The notes under the pieces were generated by a model that was not told where the DNA came from, did no database searches, and saw only the letters and a list, made by a program, of their open reading frames with translations. Source: Clostridiales bacterium (lineage in GTDB: Bacteria; Bacillota; Clostridia; Saccharofermentanales; Saccharofermentanaceae). From it: a stretch of 59,871 bases of DNA. The stretch covers positions 1 to 59,871 of the forward strand of contig JAFWFV010000006.1 of the NCBI GenBank assembly GCA_017515465.1. The letters run 5' to 3'. Every line of letters starts with the position of its first letter. Within the stretch, counting starts at the first letter, position 1. Positions 27,345-36,753 of the stretch are shown here, piece after piece. Both the position numbers and the translations under genes were made by a program.

Positions 27345-29276
27345 TTATTCGAGTTCAAAAGCGCCGGTATATAGTCTGTAATATGTACCCTTCTCGGCAA
27401 TGAGCTGTTCATGCGAACCGCGCTCTATGATCTTGCCGTGATCGAGCACCATGATAACGTCTGAATTCCTGACGGTGGACAGCCTGTGTGCGATGACGAA
27501 TACAGTCCTGCCCTCCATGAGCTTATCCATGCCTCTGGCAACGATCGCCTCTGTTCTCGTATCGATGGAGGATGTTGCTTCGTCGAGGATCATTACCGGC
27601 GGATCTGCAACAGCAGCACGGGCGATCGCAATGAGCTGTCTCTGGCCCTGTGAGAGGTTTGCTCCGTTGTTCTCGAGCAATGTATCGTATCCCTCAGGGA
27701 GACGCTCTATGAAGCCGTCTGCACCGGATAACCTGGCAGCGGAGATGCACTCCTCGTCAGTTGCGTCCAGCTTGCCGTATCTGATATTGTCCATGACCGT
27801 TCCCGTAAAGAGATTTGTCTCCTGCAGTACCAGTCCGAGAGATGTTCTCAGATCCTTTTTCTTTATCTTGTTCACGTTGATCCCGTCGTAACGGATCTTG
27901 CCGTCCTCGATATCGTAGAAGCGGTTGATGAGGTTCGTTATGGTGATCTTGCCTGCACCCGTGGCACCGACAAACGCAACCTTCTGGCCGGGCTTTGCAA
28001 ATACAGAGACATCAGTCAGTACCTGCTTGCCGGGAACATATGAGAAATCTACCATCTCCAGTACAACGTCGCCTTTGAGTTCCTGGTAAGTGATAGTGCC
28101 TTCAGCCTTGTGAGGATGCTTCCATGCCCACTTTCCTGTGTGATGATCAGCTTCCCTGATGTTTCCCTCTGCATCTATCTCAGCATTGACCAGGGTTACG
28201 TAGCCGTCATCCTTTTCAGGTTCGGTATCCATCAGCGTAAAGATCCTCTGTGCACCTGCACCTGCCATGACGATGGAATTCATCTGCATGGTCAGCTGGT
28301 TCAGGTTTGCCATGAACTTTTTGGACATGTTGAGGAATGAGGCAACGATGCTGACATCAAAGATCACGCCTGAGACCGACATGTTGGGAATGTGGTAGAA
28401 GACCAGCACACCGCCGACCACAGCGATCAGGACATACATGATGTTGCCGACGTTGTTAATGATCGGGCCCAGGATGTTCGCATATGCGTTTGCTTTGGAA
28501 GCATCGGAACACAGCTGGTCGTTGAGCTTGTCAAAGGCTTCGATCGTATCCTGCTCGTGGTTAAACACCTTTACCACCTTCTGACCGTTCATCATCTCCT
28601 GAACATATCCTTCAGTTGCGGCAACCGAATTCTGCTGCTTTACGAAATACTTGGCAGAGCCCGCACCGACCTTCTTGGTGATGAAGAACATCAGGATAAT
28701 GCCCACGATGACCACGAGAGTCATCCAGACGCTGAACCAGAGCATCTCCAGGAATACTATCGTTACCGTAAGGCCGGCAGTCACGATACTGGGTATCGCC
28801 ATTGAGACCAGCTGTCTCAGGGTATCGATATCGTTTGTATAGTGGCTCATTATGAAGCCGTGCTTGTTGGAATCGAAATAGCTTATGGGGAGCTTCTGCA
28901 TCCTGCCGAACATCTCGTTCCTCATGTAATCCAGGAACTTCTGGGTCATATACGCCAGCATCTGCGACTGAATGGTAGCCATAAGGATCCCGAACAGGAA
29001 CATTGCGATCAGCATGATGATGTAAGGCATTATCTCAACGGATGCCTTTTCCCAGTTGCCGGTCTCGAACCACTGGTCTATGAGGAGGTATACCTTCTGC
29101 ATTACCAGCGGTGACAGATCATTGGGCAGAGCCGCGAGGACTATTACCACATAGAGCAGAGGCATGAGCTTAGGGAAACACTTCCGGTACTCGCTCATTG
29201 CCCTCTTGAGGCTCGATACTGACCCTTTTACGTCCGAGAACGATGCAGCGCCCCTGCGCCTTCTGTTATCACTCAT
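27345..29276 (-). CDS. heterodimeric ABC exporter subunit with altered Walker A
   Basis: A 643-residue half-exporter: six TM helices, a roughly 45-residue insertion before the nucleotide domain (GKWAWKHPHKAEG), and a C-terminal ABC domain with signature LSQGQRQL, canonical Walker B MILDEATSSID and H-loop IAHRLSTV. The Walker A reads GATGAGKIT: the Ser/Thr after the lysine is Ile (I444, codon 27945-27947), one base away from Thr. The ATG at 29276 is preferred to a GTG at 29288; it overlaps the partner's stop by 8 bp. With the 29269 gene it forms a TM287/288-like pair. Substrate unknown, often drugs. Confidence 0.93.
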   Translation of the reverse strand: MSDNRRRRGAASFSDVKGSVSSLKRAMSEYRKCFPKLMPLLYVVIVLAALPNDLSPLVMQKVYLLIDQWFETGNWEKASVEIMPYIIMLIAMFLFGILMATIQSQMLAYMTQKFLDYMRNEMFGRMQKLPISYFDSNKHGFIMSHYTNDIDTLRQLVSMAIPSIVTAGLTVTIVFLEMLWFSVWMTLVVIVGIILMFFITKKVGAGSAKYFVKQQNSVAATEGYVQEMMNGQKVVKVFNHEQDTIEAFDKLNDQLCSDASKANAYANILGPIINNVGNIMYVLIAVVGGVLVFYHIPNMSVSGVIFDVSIVASFLNMSKKFMANLNQLTMQMNSIVMAGAGAQRIFTLMDTEPEKDDGYVTLVNAEIDAEGNIREADHHTGKWAWKHPHKAEGTITYQELKGDVVLEMVDFSYVPGKQVLTDVSVFAKPGQKVAFVGATGAGKITITNLINRFYDIEDGKIRYDGINVNKIKKKDLRTSLGLVLQETNLFTGTVMDNIRYGKLDATDEECISAARLSGADGFIERLPEGYDTLLENNGANLSQGQRQLIAIARAAVADPPVMILDEATSSIDTRTEAIVARGMDKLMEGRTVFVIAHRLSTVRNSDVIMVLDHGKIIERGSHEQLIAEKGTYYRLYTGAFELE

Positions 29277-31026
29277 CGTCCTCACCACCCTTCATCTGCT
29301 GCTCATAGATCTCACGGTATATGTCGTTGCCCTTTATGAGCTCATCGTGTGTTCCCGTAGCCGCTATCCTGCCGTTATCGAGGATAACGATCATGTCGGC
29401 GTCTTCAACGGAGGCAACACGCTGTGCGATTATTATCTTTGTCGTCTCAGGTATGTACTCTCTGAATCCCTTGCGGATGAGAGCGTCGGTCCTCGTATCC
29501 ACCGCTGATGTTGAATCATCGAGGATGAGGATCTTGGGCTTCTTGAGCAGGGCTCTGGCTATACAGAGTCTCTGCTTCTGTCCTCCTGAAACATTGGTGC
29601 CTCCCTGCTCGATAACGGAATCGTATCCATCGGGGAAGGACATGATGAAATCATCGGCCTGAGCCAGCCTGGCAGCCTCTTTCACCTCTTCGTCGGTTGC
29701 ATCCTTGTTGCCCCACATCAGGTTCTCCCTGATGGTGCCGGAGAACAGAACGTTCTTCTGGAGTACGACCGATACAGCGTCACGGAGCGACTTAAGATCA
29801 TATTCCCTGACATTCCTGCCGCCTACCCTGACCTCACCTTCGGTTGCATCGTAAAGACGTGAGATGAGCTGGATCAGAGTGGTCTTGCCGGAACCCGTGC
29901 CTCCGAGGATACCGACTGTCATGCCGGATCTGATATGGAGATCTATGTCAGCAAGTGCATCCCTCTGTGCATCAGATGAATAGCTGAACCTGACATTGGA
30001 GAAATCGATGCTGCCGTCGGAGATCTCGTATACGGGATTCTCGGGATTCCTGATCCCGGGCTCCTCATTTATCACCTCGACGATACGCTTTACCGATTCC
30101 ACTGACATGGTGAGCATGATGTAGATCATGGAGAGCATCATGAGTGACATCAGAATCATCATTCCATATGTAAGCAGGGCTGAAACCTGTCCTACGTTGA
30201 TGGTCTCTCCTGATGATCCTATGATCATCTTGGAGCCCACATAGAGGATGAATACAGAATTGAAATAAATACACAGCTGCATAAGGGGGGAGTTAAGTCC
30301 CACTATCCTCTCGGCACGCGTGAAATCCCTGCGGATATCATCTGATGCCGTCCTGAACTTGGTCTTTTCATATTCCTCACGGGCAAAACCCTTTACTACC
30401 CTGATGCCTCTGACATCTTCCTCAACTGATTCGTTCAGCTTGTCGTATTTCTTGAATACGGCACGGAAAGCAGGCAGTGCAAACTTGCCGATCAGAAGGA
30501 ATCCGAATACCAGGACAGGTATTACGATCACGAATGTCATGGCAAGCTTGCCGCCCATCGTAAATGCAGAGATGATCGTGAGGACCAGCATGAACGGAGC
30601 TCTCACCGCTGTTCTGATCGTCATCATGTATGCATTCTGAACATTCATGACGTCCGTTGTCATCCTGGTAACCAGGGATGATGTCGAGAACTTGTCAATG
30701 TTGCCGAAGGAGAAATCCTGGACCTTGCTGAACATGGCTCCCCTCAGGTTCTTTGCAAAACCTGCCGATGCCTTGGAACACTCTATGCCGGCTATGGCTC
30801 CGCACAGGAGCGAAGCGACTGCGGCCAGGATCATCGCGATACCGAACTTGATTATCTGGTCGATACTGCCGTCACCGGATTCACCGCTGATCGCCTGGAT
30901 AACGTCCACAAGATTAGAGGTTATCCTGGGGATGACGACCTCCAGGGCAACCTCACCTATTATGAATACTAGGGTGAGTATCGTAGCCAGACGATATCCC
31001 TTGGTATATCTCAAAAGCTTTAGCAT
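29269..31026 (-). CDS. heterodimeric ABC exporter subunit with degenerate catalytic site
   Basis: A 585-residue half-exporter: six TM helices (about 15-320) and an ABC domain with complete Walker A GGTGSGKT, signature VSGGQKQR and Walker B ILILDDSTSAVD. The catalytic Glu after the Walker B Asp is Asp here, and the H-loop His is Gln (IAQRVASV). These two changes are known for the degenerate half of heterodimeric exporters (TM287, BmrC type). GAGGT precedes the ATG. It is the first of two coupled genes. Confidence 0.94.
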   Translation of the reverse strand: MLKLLRYTKGYRLATILTLVFIIGEVALEVVIPRITSNLVDVIQAISGESGDGSIDQIIKFGIAMILAAVASLLCGAIAGIECSKASAGFAKNLRGAMFSKVQDFSFGNIDKFSTSSLVTRMTTDVMNVQNAYMMTIRTAVRAPFMLVLTIISAFTMGGKLAMTFVIVIPVLVFGFLLIGKFALPAFRAVFKKYDKLNESVEEDVRGIRVVKGFAREEYEKTKFRTASDDIRRDFTRAERIVGLNSPLMQLCIYFNSVFILYVGSKMIIGSSGETINVGQVSALLTYGMMILMSLMMLSMIYIMLTMSVESVKRIVEVINEEPGIRNPENPVYEISDGSIDFSNVRFSYSSDAQRDALADIDLHIRSGMTVGILGGTGSGKTTLIQLISRLYDATEGEVRVGGRNVREYDLKSLRDAVSVVLQKNVLFSGTIRENLMWGNKDATDEEVKEAARLAQADDFIMSFPDGYDSVIEQGGTNVSGGQKQRLCIARALLKKPKILILDDSTSAVDTRTDALIRKGFREYIPETTKIIIAQRVASVEDADMIVILDNGRIAATGTHDELIKGNDIYREIYEQQMKGGEDDE

Positions 31027-31050
31027 CTATTACCTCTGTGTATTGGCGGA

Positions 31051-32877
31051 TTACTTGTGAACCACCTTATTTTTGCCAGTTCTCTTGGCTTCGTACAGAG
31101 CGCTGTCCACCCTGCCGCAGAGCATATCAGAGTTTTCACCCCTGACGGCTCTGGTCACGCCCAGACTGATGGTCTGGGATCCTGCCTGGGAAAACTTTAT
31201 CTTGGAGAATTCTATCCTCATGAATTCGGCTATGTCAACAGCTGTGTTAAGATCGGTGCTGGGAAGGAGGATCATGAACTCCTCTCCGCCCCATCTGCCT
31301 GCGCAGGGTGTGCCTTCCTTAAAGACCGTTACCATCTCTATGTCAGTCCTCCTCCTGCCGGGTGCTCCCGGTGCCCTCTTGTCGATGACTTCGGAGATCA
31401 TCTGGCATAATCCCTTGATGACACGGTCTCCTTCGTTATGACCGCAAACGTCATTAACGGACTTGAAATTATCGATGTCGATCATTATCAGGCTCGGCAG
31501 CTTTGAATCGTCTCCCGAGGATACAGCCTGCATGACCTCGCTGGAGATCCTGCGCTGGATCTCCATTCGGTTGAACAGACCCGTCATGCCGTCGGTAACT
31601 GCCATGATGGACAGTCTGGTGTTGGCATCTTCCAGTTCCTGTGTGGCTTTGTCCAGGAAATTGGCAAGTCTGTTGACCATCGAGACCTGGCCGGACAATG
31701 CGGCAGCATTCTCCATATGGAACAGTCTGTCCGGATCCCTGGTTATGCCGCCCTCTCTCATGGAGGCGATGACCATCGTTACGTTATGCTGGTTTATGTA
31801 CTTTCCTGTCCTTACGAATTCTCCCGATGTGTAGAATCCCGTGGTGGGTGCCAGGGATGTAAAAGGCTTAGTCTCGGTGGAATCTCCTGCCCAGAAAGCC
31901 TTTCTGGCAGCACAGGAAAAGATATAGATCGCCTGGGGCGCAAATTCCTGAACGCGTATTCCGTATTGATTTACGGTCTTGAGGATAGTCCACGGATCAC
32001 CGTATGACAGGTTGACCATCTCACCTTCCGGGATATCCGCAGTCATGCTGAGGGATCCGTCTTCGAAACAGGACGTAGGAGCTCTCAGGATATTGACTCC
32101 GTTGATATTAGCGATGAGCGGGAATCCCAGGGAATTGATGAAGAAGTTCTCATCGTTCTTGATGCTGAGATAGTTGTCGTATGTATCGTATGCCGGCTTG
32201 CCGTCCAGTTCGTACAGTCTGTTCCTGACTGCCCTTGTAACCTTGAGCTTATGTCCCAGAGGATTCCATCCCTCTACATAGAAAGCGTCTGCAAAGATGT
32301 TTTTGCCTCCGTATAATATGAATACGACAGACTTGTCAGATATGTCACCAACCTTGGAAAAGACATTGGTGTTCGTCTCATCCATGTCGACGTTGAGGGC
32401 GCCGCCGCCGAAGATAGTAACATCCTCCCTTATGTTGGACAGCCTGTTGCTGAAACCGGTCATGGACAGACCGTGTATGTCCACCAGGAATTCCACAGCC
32501 TTGATCTCGGGCCTGGAATTGACCAGATCCACTACCTTGTCGGTTACCGTTTCTTCAGTATGTTCTGTAAGGGAATACTGATGCACCTCAACGGTGGTAT
32601 CAGGATCTTCAAAGACCGTTGCGGTAACGATAACATCCGAATCGACCAGTTCGCCGCCCAGGATATTGCCGCCGGATGAACAGCCGACGTACAGAGCCCT
32701 GGGGATGGTCTTTGATATGGTATGAAGGACCGTTCCGAGATACGGACATTCGGTGTGGTGGGTATAGATGTGAAACAGCACATTGGATACAACGTGGTTA
32801 TTGCACCATGTCTTAAGAGCCTTCAGCTCTTCGGCAAATATGGCACTGTCGGTATACTTGTACTCGAAAACCTTCAT
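31051..32877 (-). CDS. FIST sensor-diguanylate cyclase (GGDEF)
   Basis: A 608-residue cytosolic signalling protein. Residues about 25-230 are FIST_N (LYVGCSSGGNILGGE) and about 240-390 FIST_C (DPWTILKTVNQYG, IYIFSCAARKAFWAG), a sensory pair thought to bind small ligands such as amino acids. A short coiled coil leads into a GGDEF domain at about 430-608 with IDIDNFKSVND and the active-site loop RWGGEEF, so c-di-GMP synthesis is expected. There is an insertion of about 25 residues (GAPGRRRTD) before the loop, and no RxxD inhibitory site is seen. GAGGAGG precedes the ATG, which overlaps the DUF2974 stop by 4 bp. Confidence 0.9.
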   Translation of the reverse strand: MKVFEYKYTDSAIFAEELKALKTWCNNHVVSNVLFHIYTHHTECPYLGTVLHTISKTIPRALYVGCSSGGNILGGELVDSDVIVTATVFEDPDTTVEVHQYSLTEHTEETVTDKVVDLVNSRPEIKAVEFLVDIHGLSMTGFSNRLSNIREDVTIFGGGALNVDMDETNTNVFSKVGDISDKSVVFILYGGKNIFADAFYVEGWNPLGHKLKVTRAVRNRLYELDGKPAYDTYDNYLSIKNDENFFINSLGFPLIANINGVNILRAPTSCFEDGSLSMTADIPEGEMVNLSYGDPWTILKTVNQYGIRVQEFAPQAIYIFSCAARKAFWAGDSTETKPFTSLAPTTGFYTSGEFVRTGKYINQHNVTMVIASMREGGITRDPDRLFHMENAAALSGQVSMVNRLANFLDKATQELEDANTRLSIMAVTDGMTGLFNRMEIQRRISSEVMQAVSSGDDSKLPSLIMIDIDNFKSVNDVCGHNEGDRVIKGLCQMISEVIDKRAPGAPGRRRTDIEMVTVFKEGTPCAGRWGGEEFMILLPSTDLNTAVDIAEFMRIEFSKIKFSQAGSQTISLGVTRAVRGENSDMLCGRVDSALYEAKRTGKNKVVHK

Positions 32878-34064
32878 GTTTTTGCCTCCTCAGTGGTATT
32901 TCCCTTCTTGGCTTCAATGAGCTTTCTGAAAGGTAATGCAACATCCAGCTTGGATTCTTCTGAACCGTTCTTGGCCAGATCCACCAGGATCTCACCCCAG
33001 TTATCGATAAACATCTTGATCAGTATCCTGATCTTGCCCTGCGACTCTTTCTTCACCATGTGAAGCCTGTCCAGCATCTTCTTGACGCTCAGGAGACCTA
33101 TCCTGGACATCTGACTGATATTTGTAACTCCGGAAGCTTCCAGGACCGAGAACAGGTCATCTGTAAACTGCTTTCTCTCGCTCAGGTCCATGTCCCTGAT
33201 CCAGGCGGAAAGAGTATCGTCAAATACGTCACTGGCAACAGAATTGCAGGGCAGCGATATGAATTCCTTGCCCTCCAGCTGCCAACTCATTGGATCGTGC
33301 TGCATGACGCCCTTTTCTGTGCTCGAAACGATAATGGGAGCCGCCGTATCCTCCAGGAGTCTTCCTATGATGGAATTCTCAGGAATGATCCTGGTGATCC
33401 TGGAACTGATCTTTCTGAACTGTTCAGAAGCCTTCTGTTCCTCATTAAAACCGGGGCCGTCAAGATCGAATATCCCCACGATCCTGTTCTGGATCTCAGG
33501 GTCAACACAGAAAGCGGAATATACGGACAGATGGCCTCCCTTGGAATGTCCTCCCAGATAGATCCTGTCAGTCTTGCCGCCCTGACCGTCGATCAGATAC
33601 TGTACCGCCTCATCCTCCGAAGAAACGGTGCACAGGCTGAGGTAGAAATCCTCCTTCCATCCGACGATGGAATCGTCAGTTCCCCTGAATGCTATGAACA
33701 CTTCGTTATCGGAGATCCTGATGGTATAGGCTGCGAACTGTGTCATCGTACCGATGTCGGTATGGTCCACGAAATGTGACAGCCTGAGATTAGAAAACCT
33801 CACGGACTGTGCCACCTGCCTGAGGAGCGGGGGCGCAAATCTGTTGTAGAAGATGATCTTGTTATTGAGAAGTTCGTCATCGGAATGAAGCTCAAAGAAC
33901 TTTTCCGAGGCTTCCCTGAAAGTGATCTCACCATGTTCGGGGATCACGCCTCCAAAGTCCATGTATGCGATGCTCGCAAATATGACGGCATCCACACTAT
34001 TTAGCGGATCCCTGTCAAAGGGCAGATCGCCACGCCACTTAATATAATCCATCAAATCGCTCAT
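32874..34064 (-). CDS. DUF2974 (Mbeg1-like) alpha/beta hydrolase
   Basis: A 396-residue protein whose N-terminus (MDYIKWRGDLPF) is typical of DUF2974. The alpha/beta-hydrolase nucleophile elbow is GGHSKGG (Ser about 182), preceded by FRGTDDS. The C-terminal domain is helical and of unknown role. Enzymes of this group are predicted lipases or esterases. It has no SD: the -10 box ends 6 nt before the ATG, so a leaderless mRNA is predicted. It overlaps the FIST-GGDEF gene by 4 bp, suggesting a shared task. Confidence 0.85.
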   Translation of the reverse strand: MSDLMDYIKWRGDLPFDRDPLNSVDAVIFASIAYMDFGGVIPEHGEITFREASEKFFELHSDDELLNNKIIFYNRFAPPLLRQVAQSVRFSNLRLSHFVDHTDIGTMTQFAAYTIRISDNEVFIAFRGTDDSIVGWKEDFYLSLCTVSSEDEAVQYLIDGQGGKTDRIYLGGHSKGGHLSVYSAFCVDPEIQNRIVGIFDLDGPGFNEEQKASEQFRKISSRITRIIPENSIIGRLLEDTAAPIIVSSTEKGVMQHDPMSWQLEGKEFISLPCNSVASDVFDDTLSAWIRDMDLSERKQFTDDLFSVLEASGVTNISQMSRIGLLSVKKMLDRLHMVKKESQGKIRILIKMFIDNWGEILVDLAKNGSEESKLDVALPFRKLIEAKKGNTTEEAKT

Positions 34065-34070
34065 ATGTAT

Positions 34071-34099
34071 ATTATAATACCTGTATGACGACTTGACAA
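34071..34099 (-). promoter_or_regulatory. sigma-A promoter placing the start point at the DUF2974 ATG
   Basis: On minus, TTGTCA (34094-34099) and exact TATAAT (34071-34076) are spaced by 17 bp. The predicted start point is 34064-34065, the first base of the ATG or next to it. Confidence 0.75.
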
Positions 34100-34120
34100 A
34101 GACTAATGGAGGTTGATCCT

Positions 34121-36751
34121 ATGGCCGGATATGAATTCATCGACAACAACGGAACATTCAGAGTAAAAGATCCCGATCTGTTCAGTTATCTCTACTTTCC
34201 CACAGGAGGAACTAACAAGATGATGGGTGCAGTTACACCCGAACTGGGAGGAGATCTCAAGACCGGCCAGAACACCTTCGTACTGGAACCCGTATCATCC
34301 GATAACCTGCACAACAACAGGTCCGGAAGAAACTTCTGGCTGAGGATGGAAAACGGGGAGATATTCTCTGCAACAGGCATGTCAGCCGGACAGCAGAGCA
34401 GGAAGTTCACATCAGACAGAGATGACGTAACCCTCACTGCCGGACTTCTCTGGCATAATGTCACACGCCGGATCAATGGAACGGGACTGGAGACTTCCGT
34501 CACCACCTTTGTCCCTGCAAAGACGGACATTCAGGTAGAACTTACCGGAGTCACCATAACGAACAAAGGCGATTCCGCCGTATCCTTCACTCCTGTCTGC
34601 GCTATTCCTGTATACGGCAGATCCGCAGACAACATCAGGGACCACAGGAACGTTACTTCCATGCTGAACAGGATGACCGTAACGGAGCACGGCGTTGTCA
34701 ACGATCCCACCCTGACCTTTGATGAGAGGGGACACAAGAGAAACACTGTCCTTTACGGTGTCTTCTCTTCGGATGAGAACGGCAATGCGCCCGTATCTTT
34801 CTGCCCCGTTATGGAAGAGTTCATCGGCGAGGGCGGAACCCTCGATAATCCCCGTTTCGTATATTCCGGTTCTCCCTCATATTCCAGGGGAGCCAGGGTG
34901 GACGGATTCGAGGCAATGGGAGCAGCGGCATTTGAGGAAAAGACGCTCGAGCCCGGCCAGAAGGCATCCTACGTGATCGCAATAGCCATAAAGGAGACCG
35001 GCAGGTCATCAGACACTGAGGAGGACATAATATCCGCCGCAGATGGATTTGACAGCGCGATCAGCGCCTTCCTCGGAAGCGATACCTTTGAGAGCGAACT
35101 GGATAAGAACAAGACTTTCTGGACTGAAAAGAACAACATCAGGTTCAGGTCAGGAGACAGGGACTTTGACAACTGGATGTACTGGGTAGCGGTCCAGCCC
35201 ATGCTCAGGAGGATCTACGGCTGTTCCTTCCTGCCCCACCACGACTACGGCAAAGGCGGCAGAGGCTGGAGAGATCTGTGGCAGGACTGCCTGGCCCTCA
35301 TAATCATGGACCCTTCCGACGTCAGGCAGATGCTGATCGAGAACTTCGGCGGCGTCAGGACGGACGGAACCAATGCTACGATAATAGGTTCAGGCAGAGG
35401 CGAATTCATCGCTGACAGGAACGGTATCACCAGGGTATGGATGGACCATGCCATGTGGCCCTTCATGACAATGGATCTTTACATCGCTCAGACGGGTGAT
35501 CTGGCAGTTCTGGACGAGACCGTCCCCTACTTCGCCGACAGGCAGATCAAGAGAGGTGAAGCGCTGCTGGATAAGGATGCAGCTATCAGATCATCCGAAG
35601 GAACCGTCCTGGAGCATCTCCTCCTGCAGAATCTCGCGGCATTCTTTGACATCGGCGAACATGGCCACATGAAGCTCCGCGGCGCCGACTGGAACGACGC
35701 CCTGGACATGGCTTCAAAGCGCGGCGAGAGCGTCGCATTTACTGCAGCATACTGCGGCAACTACATCAAGCTGGCAAAGATACTGAGGAAGTATTCCGAA
35801 TCAATGAGCAGGACCACCATATCCCTCGCAAAGGAGATCAGGTCACTCCTGGGAACGTCTTCTGACCTCATGGCATACTGTGACGGCGTAAGTACGGGCT
35901 TCAGCGGAGAAAAGGACGATTATTCCATCGAGGAGATCGCCTCCGATCTGGAAGCCAAGGCAGGATGCATCAGGGATCATATCAGAAATACCGAGTACTA
36001 CACTGATGACAACGGCCTTTCCAGATATAACGGTTATTACGACGACAACGGCAGACCGCTGGAAAAGGGCGGTCAGATGATGCTGACAGGCGAGGTCTTC
36101 ACGATCATGAGCGGCATTGCCACGGACGATCAGATCAGAGAGATCGTAAAGTCAGCAGACAGGTATCTCTACGACGCTTCCCTGGGCGGATACAGGCTCA
36201 ATTCCAACTTCCATGAGATCAAGACAGACATGGGAAGGATGTTCGGATTTGCCTACGGACAGAAAGAAAACGGCGCCGTCTTCTCACATATGTCTGTCAT
36301 GTTCGGCAACGCTCTCTATTCCAGAGGCTTTGCACAGGAAGGCTGGAAGGTCATAGGTTCCCTCTACAGACATGCAACTGATTTCCCCTCATCGAAGATC
36401 TATCCCGGTATCCCCGAGTACTTCGATCCCAAGGGAAGAGGCGTATACCATTACCTGACGGGAGCTGCTTCATGGCTCATGCTGACCGCACTCACGGAGA
36501 TGTATGGTGTAAAGGGTGATTACGGAGACATCAGGTTCGAACCCAGTCTCCTGCCTGAACAGTTCGATAACAGGAACGAGGCAGGCGTTGATTTCATGTT
36601 CAACGGCAAGCCCATATCACTCACGTACAAGAAGACCGGAGAGGGCAATAACGTCATATCCATAAGCGTGGACGGTGTCCTGATAAGTCAGGGAACAAAC
36701 AAACTTCCTGCCGGTAAGACAGGAAGTCAGATACTGGTCATGTTAGGCTAG
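34121..36751 (+). CDS. GH94-family glycoside phosphorylase
   Basis: An 876-residue cytosolic enzyme of the GH94/cellobiose phosphorylase group, which splits beta-glucosides with phosphate to sugar-1-phosphate. It has an N-terminal beta-sandwich (about 1-290), a helical linker and an (alpha/alpha)6 barrel with DYGKGGRGWRDLWQD and GADWNDALDM (residues 521-530), which holds the general-acid Asp. The N-terminal segment (SYLYFPTGG, LGGDLKTGQN) differs from classical cellobiose phosphorylase, so the disaccharide substrate may be different. The start at 34121 is fixed by GGAGG 8 nt upstream. It fits with the secreted GH9 cellulase in using imported glucan fragments. Confidence 0.85.
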   Translation: MAGYEFIDNNGTFRVKDPDLFSYLYFPTGGTNKMMGAVTPELGGDLKTGQNTFVLEPVSSDNLHNNRSGRNFWLRMENGEIFSATGMSAGQQSRKFTSDRDDVTLTAGLLWHNVTRRINGTGLETSVTTFVPAKTDIQVELTGVTITNKGDSAVSFTPVCAIPVYGRSADNIRDHRNVTSMLNRMTVTEHGVVNDPTLTFDERGHKRNTVLYGVFSSDENGNAPVSFCPVMEEFIGEGGTLDNPRFVYSGSPSYSRGARVDGFEAMGAAAFEEKTLEPGQKASYVIAIAIKETGRSSDTEEDIISAADGFDSAISAFLGSDTFESELDKNKTFWTEKNNIRFRSGDRDFDNWMYWVAVQPMLRRIYGCSFLPHHDYGKGGRGWRDLWQDCLALIIMDPSDVRQMLIENFGGVRTDGTNATIIGSGRGEFIADRNGITRVWMDHAMWPFMTMDLYIAQTGDLAVLDETVPYFADRQIKRGEALLDKDAAIRSSEGTVLEHLLLQNLAAFFDIGEHGHMKLRGADWNDALDMASKRGESVAFTAAYCGNYIKLAKILRKYSESMSRTTISLAKEIRSLLGTSSDLMAYCDGVSTGFSGEKDDYSIEEIASDLEAKAGCIRDHIRNTEYYTDDNGLSRYNGYYDDNGRPLEKGGQMMLTGEVFTIMSGIATDDQIREIVKSADRYLYDASLGGYRLNSNFHEIKTDMGRMFGFAYGQKENGAVFSHMSVMFGNALYSRGFAQEGWKVIGSLYRHATDFPSSKIYPGIPEYFDPKGRGVYHYLTGAASWLMLTALTEMYGVKGDYGDIRFEPSLLPEQFDNRNEAGVDFMFNGKPISLTYKKTGEGNNVISISVDGVLISQGTNKLPAGKTGSQILVMLG

Positions 36752-36753
36752 GA

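Noticed and set aside
36703..36729. Inverted repeat at the end of the GH94 gene as a terminator
   Set aside because: It lies inside the coding sequence and is not followed by a T-run.
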